Assembly: GCA_014529385.2 (NCBI GenBank)
Contig: CM043971.1
Location: forward strand, 60,282,709 to 60,346,708
DNA length: 64,000 nucleotides
Direction: 5' to 3'
DNA from: Adiantum capillus-veneris
Taxonomy: Eukaryota; Streptophyta; Polypodiopsida; Polypodiales; Pteridaceae
Below the pieces are notes generated by a model. It was not told the DNA's origin. It did not search any database and saw nothing but the letters and a program-made list of their open reading frames with translations. This document shows, piece after piece, positions 1 through 11,001 of the stretch (position 1 is the stretch's first letter; each line of letters opens with the position of its first letter). A program made the position numbers and the translations under genes.

Positions 1-3000
1 GGTCCTTATAGTTGACAGCCCAATAACCCTTCCAACAATTGCTGTAAGCTTGAGTATCTGTCATCCCACTTTTTCTCGCGCAAGGTGCCCAATATTGAAT
101 CAAGATTTTTCTGTAGTTTGGTGATGTAGGCTCATTATCAATGTCTGATAAAGCCATTGCAAGCCACACTGGATAGATTTCTGTGTCACTCGGAACAAGC
201 ATAAGAAAGTCACCTTGGTGCACATCAGACATAGGGTCAAACTCTTCCCTTGGCCTATCTCGTTGAAGCCCACAAAAATGATCGTTCAACTCTTCAAGGC
301 CTAGGAATCTTTCTGCTCCTTGTTGCAAATTCATTGTAGTGCTTTGTAGGTGAGAATATTCTTGAGTTTTTGGCCAAAACATTTCATACAAGACTCCCTA
401 TGATATGATTGCTTTTCCAATCTCTTCAATTCCTTACTCCAATAATCTATCACGGGTCTATAATATCGCGGAATAGTTGAACCATTCCCTAAATTTTTTC
501 AAAATTTTATATAGTTCTTTAGCCCCAAAATGACTTCTTCGTGGGCCTTGACATACTCCGCCATTTGTACTAGAGGTGGATCTCCATGTGGTAACATTGG
601 CTTGCCTTCTGTGTCTGTTTTCCAAAGGCGAATACTTCCACTCCAACTTGATACACCTACATGTGCCTTATATTGCATCATTGGTGTCTCATCCTGCATA
701 AAGAACGTGAACTGAAGCGGTTTGGAATGTCCAACAAGTATGTCTTGTCCATCACAAAGATAGCCATCACAATATTGCTTGAAATCGGGGATCTTTGTGA
801 GAAAAAATGGAGCTGGAGATGAAGATGAGCTGTTTCGTAATGTATCCATCAAATGTGGCAAAGTATAGGTTTGTGTAACTCTCAACTTCTCTGAAAACCT
901 ACTAAACATAGCGTCTATGTCCTCATGTGTATGCCAACCATTAAAAATCCCAGCTGGATGGTTTTGAAAACACTTCTTGCAACAAGCATTGACAAATAGG
1001 CAAATAAGTATCGATTTTTGTTTTCCCCTGCACAATTATCCAATTGTAGCAACAAGTTCTCTGGCAATCTGCAAAATGTTGACCCCAATTCCTCTTCTGC
1101 AATTTCTGACGACTGCACCATGGGCTCTTTTCCATCACTCAAGTTATGGTAGTCCAAAGCATCCCTTGAGTTCAAAGCATGTAGTAGTGAAATATTGCTC
1201 CTTGGAAGTCCATTTGTTACTAGATCACCAAGAGGATGCTTATCTATCCTCTCGAGGTTATGTAAACAATTAGCAATTGAGCCAATTGTAAGATTTGGAT
1301 CAGCTGGCCACAAACCATTCAAGACAAAGTGTCCGTAATGACCTTCTCCATGTCCATGAGTGATCATGCCAATCAATGCCACCTGTAGATTATATCCTGA
1401 ATCCACACCCTTGGGAACAATGCGTAATCTAGGAATGGCAGTCTTCTTTTGATCCATCTTATCATGGATTATGCATACATATTTTTGTGGTTGAGTTTCT
1501 GAATACGTGCGCCATGCATAATATAGGCTTCTGCAACTCTTTTGTTGTGCCATGTGAATTTCTCTCTCCCTCAAGAGAAGAGCTCTCTCTTCAAGAGAAG
1601 GTTTAGCTTCTAACCTTGCCTTGATTGAGCTACAAATATTGCACTTAGAGAACTCACTCGTCTTTGTTAAAGTGACATGTGGGTACTCTTTGTTCCAAAT
1701 TCTACCAAAAGAAGATTGGGATAGCTTCTTCTCATAGCCCATTTGGTCAAGTGTCGTGTTGATTTCACATAAAATATCCACTTGTTTGTATGTTGATGGA
1801 ATCACCAATTGAGTCTCTCTTGAGCCATCTAGCAGTGTTCTACTTCTATGTGGCACCTTCTCAGAGTTGTTTTCCACAAACTCATTTAGTAGTGCTCTTG
1901 CTAAACTAGTATGTTGAAGTCCCCTTCTCAATGTACATGTGTTCCCATGTACATATTGGCGCACACCATTTTCAAAGTTCTCCTTGTATCGATAAAATGA
2001 TGTCTTTGGTATTCCATGTAGCTCATACCATGCTCTACAACAAACAATAGAGCCATTTAGCCTGAATTGGTATCGTGACTTCTCATCTTTCTGATAACAT
2101 ATAGAAAGAACATCATAAACATAATTAGTGCGTGATTTTTGAGACTCTCCCCAAAATTGTTGTCGTAACCTTGTCACCATATCACGATCTGCAAATTGGC
2201 AGCATTTTTGTGCACAACAATCAATGCATGATACCCTTTGAATTGATTTGTTTGAAAGGTAAAAAGTCGAATCTGGTGCTGCTTTTGATTTTTGAGTCCT
2301 GTTCATGAAAGTGTATCGTCTCTTCCTTGACAACTGGACAACATTACTCCCATCAAGTTTTTTTCCAACATTGCCATCGTTGGATACATCCTCATATGTA
2401 GCATGCATGCCATCAACAGGAACAAAGCGTTGTAATGGGCTCCCATTCAACATTGTTGCCTGCTTGATGGGCCACTTTAGCAAAGTGATGCTACCCACTT
2501 CAACCACATCATCAATGCTTGCATTTTCTCTTTCAATACCCACACCCACACAATCAGGACCAAGTTCCTGAAAGTTGACATAATCATGTGGAAATACATA
2601 TAAGATGGTCCCTTCATTCATGGTTTGCATCATTGTGTCATCTTTTAAAAGGACCCTCTGATTTCTCCAAGACTCTCGAATCATTGCTTCAAATTCTGGG
2701 CTTGTCATAGGTATTGCATCTGTAACTAGAGGATCAAAATGATCATGTTCCTCATCACCATTGTAGCTTTTGTGTGGATCAATTAAGTTCCCATTTAATA
2801 CAAAAGATTGCAAAAGAAGCTTTGACCATCGAACAGCACTCCATAATGAGCCTTGGAGAGATGAAGTATCCATTGTAGGAAAAGGTAGGACCACATCCTT
2901 CAAGCATTCCTCCACTAGTATGGAGACATTGCCCAGCCCTATCATTGTACCACCACAAGTGGAATCTGGATCTGTTCTACACACACAACCAATACCAACT

Positions 3001-3050
3001 ATTTCATTGTCAAGTATCATATGTACTTTCTCCCCAGATTCGAAGTCCAT
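1..3050 (-). pseudogene. DUF7869-like DDE-type transposase-derived gene, 5' complete, broken, runs off left edge
   Basis: The main frame runs from an ATG at 3050 down to about 933 and encodes roughly 700 residues. The first 90 or so residues resemble the beta-rich domain found in plant transposase-type proteins (DUF8039-like: Gly-rich, then an LPFP motif and a conserved Trp). The C-terminal half carries the DDE-like signature of the DUF7869 family: IHDKMDQKK near 1450-1475 and LQLDNCAGENKN near 1015-1050. The third signature, HTHEDID, lies at about 915-933 in another frame, so one base appears missing at about 933/934. The new frame continues to a TGA at 499-501, stays open beyond it, shifts again near 390, and then reads open to base 1 (DFLMLVPSDTEIYPVWLA). 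A splice acceptor (tttttacttacag) sits just before the ATG, suggesting an intron in the 5' leader. Family assignment is from motif recognition. Cytoplasmic or nuclear activity cannot be claimed for this broken copy. Confidence 0.72.
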
Positions 3051-3130
3051 CCTGTAAGTAAAAAGATTACATTGTTAAATCCATAGTTATAGAAAAATAC
3101 TCTTCAAACAAAAAATCATGCTACAATATG

Positions 3131-4740
3131 AAAAAGGTTTGCATAGGTTGGACAAGTGGTGAACCTTGAGACCAAATCCTCCTTGCTATATTAATGGAAG
3201 CAAGGTTGGACAAGTGGTGGACCTTGAAACCAAAGCCTCTTTGCTATATGAGAGCATAGGTTGGACAAGTGGTGTACCTAGTTGTAATACCCACTGCCAC
3301 CTATCAACTACTATAGGACTATGCTATCCAATGTCCAAGTATCCCTTGAGTCTTTCAAGGTTGAACACGTGGTGGACCTTGAAACAAAAATCCCCTTTCT
3401 ATATCAGAGCATAGCTTGGACAAGTGGTGGACCTAGTTATAATGCCCAATATCCAAGGTGAAATACCTTAGGACTTTGCTACCTTGCTTGCCAATGTTTA
3501 CGTAGCCCCTCATTTCTTTAATGGAAGTAAGGTTGGACAAGTGGTGGACCTTGAAACCAAAGCCTCTTTGCTATATTAGAGCATAGGTTGGACCTAGTTT
3601 TAATACCCACTGCCACCTATCAACTACTATAGGACTATGCTTTCCAATGTCCAAGTATCCCTTGAGTCTTTCAAGGTTGAACACGTGGTGGACCTTGAAA
3701 CGAAAATCCCCTTTCTATATTAGAAAGGTTGAACACATGGTGGACCTTGAAACGAAAATCCCCTTTCTTTATCAGAGCATAGCTTGGACAAGTGGTGGAC
3801 CTAGTTATAATGCCCAATATCCAAGGTGAAACACCTTAGGACCTTGCTACCTTGCTTGCCAATGTTTACGTAGCCCCTCATTTCTTTAATGGAAGCAAGG
3901 TTGGACAAGTGGTGGACCTTGAAAGCAAAGCCTCTTTGCTATATGAGAGCATAGGTTGGACCTAGTTGTAATACCCACTGCCACCTATCAACTACTATAG
4001 GACTATGCTTTCCAATGTCCAAGTATCCCTTGAGTCTTGCAAGGTTGAACACGTGGTGGACCTTGAAACCAAAATCCCCTTTCTATATCAGAGCATAGCT
4101 TGGACAAGTGGTGGACCTAGTTATAATGCCCCTCCTTTCTTTAATGGAAGAAAGGTTGGAAAAGTGGTGAATCTTGAAACCCAAACCCTTTGGCTATATA
4201 TAGAGGATATCTTGGACAAGTGGTGGGCTTAGTTGTAGTATCCAATGTCCAAGGTCCAAGGTGAACTATGTAAAGACCTTACTTCCAAAAACAAAGTCGT
4301 ACAAGTGGTTCTCCTTGAAACCAAAACCTCCTTAGTGTATTAGAACATAGCTTGGAGAAGTGGTGGACTTAGTTGTAATGGTGAATGTCCAAAGCAAACT
4401 ATTATAGGACCTTGCTTCCCAAATCAAGTTTGGACAAGTGGTGGATCTTGAAACCAAAACCCCCTTACTCTATTAGAGCATAGCTTAGATAAGTGGTGGA
4501 CCTAGTTGCCATGGAAAATGTTCAATCTGAACTGTTGCAGGACCTTGCTATTAAATGTCTAAGTAGAGCTAGCTTCTTTAATGGAATCAAGGTTGGGAAA
4601 GTGGTGCATCTTGAAACCAAAAGCCCTTTATTGTATTAGAGCATAGCTTGGACAAGTGAGGGACCTAGTTTTAATGTGTGATGTCCAAAGAAAAGTATTA
4701 CAAGACCTTGCTTTCCAATATTTGAATTGGTCAAGTGGTT
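3131..4740 (+). repeat. Forward array of the TTGGACAAGTGGTGGACC repeat, first block
   Basis: At least ten copies of the core TTGGACAAGTGGTGGACCTT or close variants occur here. They are embedded in longer units that also contain 'cctctttgctatat(t/g)agagcata' and 'cttgagtcttTcaaggttgaacacgtgg'. The latter recurs near 3349, 3661 and 4021, a spacing of 310-360 bases. Copies become more diverged after 4.3 kb. The short ORFs across this block are by-products of the repeats. Confidence 0.9.
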
Positions 4741-5239
4741 AAAACTAAGTATAAAACTTTGACCATTTTCTTCTCGAATTGCCAAAAAGCTAGTTTTAGA
4801 CACCCCTAAATGAAAATGGTTTAGGGTGGCCTTAAACAATGTTTTTTCAAAGACTTGAACAAAAGGGTTGCCGAAGAGTAATGACAATTTATTGTGGCTT
4901 GAAGTGCCTGAGTATGTGAAAACAAGCCTAGGTTTTCCACGAGGCAAAAGGTGACATAATAAGAACATTGGAAACTTAGGATTGACCATGTGGCCTAAAC
5001 TTTGGCAAGTGAAGTGGTGGCCAAGTTTTGTGGCACAGTGTGCACTTGGTCCTATATGTGTTGACCACTTGGCTAAATCTAGGACCATAAGGCCAAACCT
5101 TTGGCACCTTAAATATAGTATGGGACATAATCTAGAACTGCTATAGTAAATTAGTAGTATAGCTAATATGTTAATATTTGTATTATATTTAAGTATATGC
5201 TAATATAATTTATGTTCAAAATTTCACTAATGAAGAATG
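4741..5239. other. Spacer with decayed repeat copies
   Basis: Only weak relatives of the core can be seen (for example 'ttggtcaagtggtt' and 'gcaagtgaagtggtggccaa'), then an AT-rich stretch from 5,130. No gene is recognised. A 150-residue minus-strand frame covers the region but has no domain signature and ends in repeat sequence. Confidence 0.6.
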
Positions 5240-5460
5240 TTCCCATTTAGCACTCCAGATGCGGGGTCTTAGGGCAATGCCACAATGGGGTGACAAGGCA
5301 GCGCTTCCACGTGAGGTTTGGGGGTAGCGCTCTTGATGGGGATGTGGAATATAGCGCTCTCGATGGCAGGGCTTGGGAGGTTGATTTTGGGATATTGTTC
5401 TAGGCGGGGTCCGGGGCAGCGCCCCGGGTGGGGTCAAGGGGCGGCACACTAAGAGCGCAT
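5240..5460. other. GC-rich island with 'ggggcagcgccccgg' palindrome
   Basis: This roughly 220-base stretch is much richer in G and C than its flanks. It contains repeated 'agcgct' motifs (near 5297, 5326, 5354) and a palindrome-like ggggcagcgccccgg at about 5412-5427. It ends where a CA/AG-rich low-complexity tract begins. It may be a fragment of an otherwise unrecognised mobile element or LTR. No coding signature is visible. Confidence 0.5.
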
Positions 5461-5840
5461 GAGCAACGCACACAGAGAAAGCAGACGAGCAGCAAACACA
5501 TAGAAAGCGCACACGGATCGCACACAGTTGGAGTATACACGCGTGTAGAGGAGCAAGCTCGGCATCGTACACAACACACAGGTGGAGTGCACAGGATTGA
5601 AAGTTCGTGCACAAGATAAAGAAACAGCAGCGTACACAACGCTTTCCAGAAGGGCAAGATCGAGCAGTCTTCTCAGGAGACATTGCACACCTCACGAATA
5701 GAGAAAAAACAGGTATTTCTCTCTCTCTCACTCTCTGTCTTTCTCCATATAGAGAAGATGTTTCTCTGTAACTCTTCTTGCACACACACTCTCTCGTCAA
5801 AAGACAGAGATACATAGTTTAAAAGTATCCCCGCACACAT

Positions 5841-6110
5841 ACACATATTCCCACACATCGTCTTCCTCTCTTCCACATACATAACCACAGTGAAATCTGT
5901 TATCTTGCTGTCTCTCTCTTGAAAATACATGCACATATTCCCACACATCGTCTTCCTCACTTCCACATACATAACCACAATGAAATCTGTTATCTTGTTG
6001 TCTCTCTCTTGAAAATACGTGCACATATTCCCATACATCGTCTTCCTCTCTTCCACATACATAAACACAGTGAAATCTGTTATCTTTCTCTCTCCTCTCT
6101 CTAAAAAACA
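5841..6110 (+). repeat. 90-bp tandem repeat, three copies
   Basis: The unit begins 'cacatattcccacacatcg' near 5841, 5931 and 6021, so the period is 90 bases. Each unit contains 'cttccacatacata', 'gtgaaatctgttatctt' and a TC-rich tail. The third copy diverges at its end into a long TC microsatellite. Confidence 0.85.
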
Positions 6111-6118
6111 GGTATTTA

Positions 6119-6129
<11 letters not shown>

Positions 6130-6199
<70 letters not shown>

Positions 6200-6206
6200 C
6201 TATCTC
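6130..6206 (+). repeat. (TC)n microsatellite grading into (TATC)n
   Basis: An uninterrupted TC run fills about 6130-6181 and is followed directly by six or so TATC units to about 6206. The following 200 bases are rich in TATG/CATA dinucleotide patterns and hold no gene. Confidence 0.97.
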
Positions 6207-6649
6207 TGTATCTTGCTATCTCTCTCTTGAAAATACATGCTCATGTATGTGTGCGTCTGTGTTATCTATGTGTATGTATGTATATTTGTGTTATTTCATT
6301 GTAATACTCATACATAATGCAGATACACAATTACACTTAATTACGATATGCACACATAGTATATATACATACATAAATATCACAAATAACTAACACATTG
6401 TAATACTAGTAAAATTGAATGGAAGACTTACTTGCGTGATCTGTTAAAGTCGATTCTTGTAGCGAGTTCTGGATGTATGCTGAGCTGATTTTCCTCTAAT
6501 CCATTTGTAGATATGATTGTAACTTCTGTTTCTCAAAAATAGTAGTGTTGTTTAGTGATACACCTAATGGACATAAATGGTTTAAACTAGGACATGTAGA
6601 CCAAAAATACGTGTATTTCTTTGGATGAATATATACACTTTTTGGTGAC

Positions 6650-8283
6650 CCTTACCACAAGTGGTGGACCTTGAGACCAATGGACTATAAGGACCTCCAA
6701 ACAATACCTTGTACACTCAATCCTTCTTGGTATCTAGGTTGGACAAGTGGTGGACCTTGTTCAAATTCTCTAACCACTCTCTCTAACATGGTGACATAAT
6801 TTAGGTGTGATAAATTCATATCTATGCAAACTAATATCAGTTTAGGCTTGTTAATTTGAATTTGTTTGAATTTATGTACAATATAATGATTTGAGGTCTG
6901 CATATTTGAATTTAGGTGGTATAATGATATCTTTATGACATAGAGTGGAAAAGTGGTGAATCTTGAGACCAAACCACTCATGCTACTAGAGATAATAGGT
7001 TGGACAAGTGGTGGACCTTGAATGTAAACTCCCCATGTACAAAATAGCGTGGGTTTAAGGTATTTCAATGGATCTTAGCATCTTGGAGACATGGTGCAGC
7101 TTGCTTCTCTTCATGTTTCAATGGAGCCTATCTTGGACAAATGGTGGAGCATCCTTCTCTCCATGTTTCAATGGACCCTAGCTTAGACAAGTGGTGGACC
7201 TTTTCTTCTCTCTATGTTTCAATAGAGTTAGCTTGGACAAGTGGTGGAACTTGGAACCAAACCCCCATGTAAAACCTATCATGGTCATTCCAAGTGGTGA
7301 GAAAGAATACCCTTTAAGATATAGCCTTATAGGTTGGACAAGTGGTGGACCTTAACACCCAGATCTTCTTAATATAATGACATAGAGTGGAAAAGTGGTG
7401 AATCTTGACATCAAACCACTCATGCTGCTAGTGATAATAGGTTGGACAAGTGGTGGACCTTGAATGTAAACCCCCCATGTACGAAATATCATGGGTTTAA
7501 GATATTTCAATGGAGCCTAGCATTTTGGAGACATGGTGCATCTTGCTTCTCTTCATGTTTCAATCAAACCTGGCTTGGACAAATGGTGGAGCATCCTTCT
7601 CTCCATGTTTCAATGGAGCCTAGCTTGGACAAGTGGTGGACCTTTGATTCTCTCTATGTTTCAATAGAACTAGCTTGGACAAGTGGTGGACCTTGGAACC
7701 ATACCCCTATGTAAAACCCATCATGTGCATTCCAAGTGGTGGTAAATAATACCATTTAAGATATAGCCTTATAGGTTGGACAAGTGGTGGACCTTAACAC
7801 CCAGATCTTCTTAATATAATGACATAGAGTGGAAAAGTGGTGAATCTTGAGACCAAACCACTCATGCTACTAGGGATAATAGGTTGGACAAGTGGTGGAC
7901 CTTGAATTTAAACCCCACATATACAAAATATCATGGGTTTAAGGTATTTCAATGGAGCCTAGCATCTCAAAGACATGGTGCATCTTGCTTCTCTTCATGT
8001 TTCAATGGAGCCTATTTTGGACAAATGGTGGAGCATCCTTCTCTCCATGTTTCAATGGACCCTAGATTGGACAAGTGGTGGACCTTTGCTTCTCTCTATG
8101 TTTCAATATAGTTAGCCTATATTAGACAATTAGTAGACCTCGAATCTCTCCATGTTGTCTAGAGCTGAGCTTGGACAAGTGGTGGACCTTACTTCTCCCT
8201 TCCCTTAGTTTACTAGCTTAAATGATCACTATGTATACGTGCTTAGATCTAGCTTGAACAAGTGGTGGAACTTGTATTCACAC
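6650..8283 (+). repeat. Forward array with a 442-bp higher-order unit
   Basis: The marker 'gacatagagtggaaaagtgg' starts at 6937, 7379 and 7821, giving two successive periods of 442 bases. Within each unit the core appears several times, separated by 'ctctccatgtttcaatgga' spacers and a 'cattccaagtggt' element. The right edge (about 8,110-8,280: 'ttgtctagagctgagcttgg', 'cttagatctagcttgaacaa') recurs in inverted orientation near 16.9-17.05 kb and 22.8-23.0 kb. Frames reading LDKWWT or AWTSGGP across it are repeat by-products. Confidence 0.93.
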
Positions 8284-8348
8284 AAACTTAATCCATTACA
8301 AAAAAGTATATGTTAAAATAACATTTGGTTTTTTTTGTTTCAGGAAAG

Positions 8349-10775
8349 ATGGCTCCAAAAAAACAGGTTGCAAGGGTTGCTGTCTCAGTTGACTATACTT
8401 GCAATGATCTTAGGAAATGGTATTTGGACATACATGGTATAGAGGGTGCACAATTTCATAAGGTGCATCTATTTATTGCCAAAAAGGAGAATGACAGCTT
8501 GTTTGAAGATGTTGGACAAGTTGTGGAAGCATCTGTCTCTGTAGTTGATAGTCATCCAGAGGTGGAATGCATTGACATTCTAGTTCCAATGAATCTAGAA
8601 TTTCAACTATCTCCAGGAGCATATGCATTGGAGCGCATGTCTAGAAACAAAGAAGAGACAATGTTTTCTCGAGGATGGAAGTTTGCAGAATCAAATCCAA
8701 ATATCACAGCAGATCAACTTCAAAGCTCCATCATTGCCACACTACAACGAAAAAAGGTGAAAGCTTCACGACCATCATCCACAAAGAAGCAAGCAAAAGT
8801 GCAGAAAGTAGAAGCTAAGCGAACTAGTTCCATTTTGGATGTAGACAAGGCATCTTTGGCATCCTCATCAACAGAGGGTTCAATGTCAAAGATGAGAATT
8901 GTGGATCCAGATGTTTTAGAAGCTGAGGCCATGAAAGGACAAGAAAAAGATACAGGTGGAATGAATAAGTACATAAATTATTTTCCTTTCCAATATAGGG
9001 AATTTGATATCCCTATTCAAAATTGTTGGCTTGCTCCTGATCACTATAATGCACGTATTATGGATAAAAAACACGTTGAAAGTGTGTTATTTGGATTTTC
9101 ACAGAGTACGACCAAGCCTGCAGCATGTGCATATTTGATGCCTGTTCGAAATGCAAAATCAAAGAAGGGGACTCCTTTGGCAGTAGAAGAGGTAGAGGAG
9201 AAAAAAATTAAAGATTATCATTATTGGATTCTTGATGGGCAGCATTCAATCTATGCTGCAAAAGTTTTGCTTCACAATGAACAAAACAACAAAGAGATCT
9301 TTGAAAGACTGATTAGCGTGTATAAATTTAGAAAGGCTCGCATTGTTGTGAATGCTCCTCCATTTGTTGCAACTGCTATATCTGCCATTGCAAATGAGGA
9401 GGCTCAGGCATTGTATGTCAAGCAACCTTACAGCCAAATATTGAGACATTTACGGAGTCAATGGATCTTCTCAGGACGACCACCAAAGGCAGCAAGTGGA
9501 ATTGCAGAGGGACATGCATCTCGTGCCGGATGGGATGTAAGTTATTTTCTTTGTCTTTTTGATAGTGTTTAATTAACAAATCTTGCTCAATAGTTTAATT
9601 ATTTCTCTATTTATTTTTAGTCTTTTCTTCGATTGGCAAGAATGAGTGCAGCAGCAAGTTGGATTGCTAAACAGGCACACATGGTCACGTACTCTGATTT
9701 AATTTATGATTGCTGGATAAAAATCATTGAAAAGCTAGAAGAGGAGAATAAGAAACCCCCAACAACTGTATTTAGATACCTTTGTGGCCTTGAGGAATCA
9801 GAGGTAAAGACTATTCAAGAAGAGATTAGAGATGAGAAGATTTTACTGTCAAAGAGTGCAAAGGATGGTGATGCAACTGACATGTATGATCGAATCAAGC
9901 AGTTGAAGCAAGACAAATTGATTCAAGATGTACTTCTTGAAGGCTTCAACAATTTGAATGAGTCTTCACCATGTAAAGACTGGGAGGAGGTGGTCAAAAT
10001 GTATAACATCAATGATGTTGTTTATAAAACAATTTTAATGCTATGTGAGGAATGGATCAGATCTAGTTTGACGCGTGGAACAAAGAAAATAGCTTTTCCA
10101 GATGGAGCAATAAAATACATGCAATGGGCAATTCACCTTCAAAAGGAGAAAACTGAGCCTAGAGATTTACCATGGTCAATCTATGTGGTGAGCCTACAAA
10201 TGGAAGGCAATCTCTACTTGATGCGCCACTTCAATAATAAAGTGCCTATTGGCTTATGTGTTTTAGATATGACAAAAAATGTTGGAGGCAATTTGAAGTG
10301 GAGTGAGGAGACATTTAACAATGCTTTGGATGGGATCTTGGCTATTGCTGGAGGGTCAACAGATCCTGGATTTGTCTTTCTTTCATTTGTGGATTTCACT
10401 AACTTCACAAAATTGCAATGTGCCTTTCACGCCATGGGAGATAATCTGAGCTACCATTGTTGTGGTGCATTGCATCACTTTCCATTAGCTCCTTGCAAAG
10501 GAGAAATTCAATTCCTAACAGTTATTGCCTTCTTGGGACAAGGCAATGTATTTGAAGACCTGAGAAGAAGATCAGAGGAACATCCCATGCCAATTGATTG
10601 TTCTCTTCTTCAAGTAGCAGATAACGATATGTCAGATTTGCAATATTTGGAGGCCAAAAAAAGAGCTTTGGTCAAGCACTACATTTGTACATATTGTTTT
10701 GAAGACCGCAAGCTTGTTGATGTTTTTGGTGATGGCTCCTTGGTTGCACAAGAAGGAATACAACAGAAAAAATAA
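8349..10775 (+). CDS. ParB-like domain protein with possible degenerate DNA-methylase region (two exons)
   Basis: Exons are 8349-9536 and 9621-10775; the 84-base intron is canonical (gtaagt...tttttag, phase 0). The product is about 780 residues. A strong acceptor (tttttgtttcag) lies six bases before the chosen ATG, so a leader intron is likely. Residues ~218-330 look like a ParB/Srx-type fold: FDIPIQNCWLAPDHYNAR, then YHYWILDGQHSIYAAK, with DGQHS matching the DGQHR motif of ParB nucleases. A basic, Ser/Lys-rich linker (~135-190) precedes it. In exon 2, IGLCVLDMTKN (~605-615) followed by a Gly/Pro-rich strand, and LVDVFGDGSLVAQEG (~760), sit where motif IV (DPPY) and motif I (DPFxGSG) fall in beta-class DNA methylases fused to ParB domains. 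The DPPY is absent, so catalysis is doubtful. The ParB call is moderately secure; the methylase call is inference. The stop at 10773 is followed by an open in-frame extension. Confidence 0.68.
9537..9620 (+). other. Intron 1 of the ParB-like gene
   Basis: GTAAGT donor after GGATGGGAT, AT-rich body, TTTTTAG acceptor. Removing these 84 bases joins Asp (GAT) to TCT TTT CTT in frame, uniting the two long reading frames into one protein. Confidence 0.9.
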
Positions 10776-11001
10776 GTTATCTGCTTAATTGATAGTGTGG
10801 AGGAGGCAAAAAGCGTGGAGACCATGCTGCTAGACTTTGTTAAGTCTCATGAAGATATAGAAAAATGGGCTGGACTTCAACAATCCACTTCGCAATCAGG
10901 CGACATTGTGCCTGTTACAGAGGAGTGCTCTCCACAAAGAGAAGAAGAACAACAACAACACCATCCTCTGTCAATGGAGGACTTTTTGGAAATGGAGACA
11001 C
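10776..11001 (+). other. In-frame extension after the TAA, ending at a phase-1 splice donor
   Basis: Beyond the TAA at 10773-10775 the same frame stays open to 11009. It is rich in Glu/Gln (EEAKSVETMLLDFVKSHEDI and a run of Gln near the end). A good donor, c|GTATGT, lies at 11001/11002 in phase 1. Because all three downstream exons begin with two bases that complete a phase-1 codon, this piece is probably coding in some transcript and the TAA either interrupts it or is bypassed. No simple short intron of the right length and phase removes the TAA convincingly. Confidence 0.55.

Noticed and set aside
5216-5815. 199-codon minus-strand ORF, Cys/Arg-rich
   Set aside because: It lies over GC-rich and CA/GA-rich low-complexity sequence, with open frames on both strands.
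8349-10775. Bacterial contamination as the source of the ParB-like gene
   Set aside because: The gene has a canonical short intron and lies within the same plant-type repeat arrays as its neighbours.
10729-10802. Short intron removing the TAA at 10773
   Set aside because: Most donor/acceptor pairs give the wrong phase; the only in-frame one (10722-10802) has weak signals.
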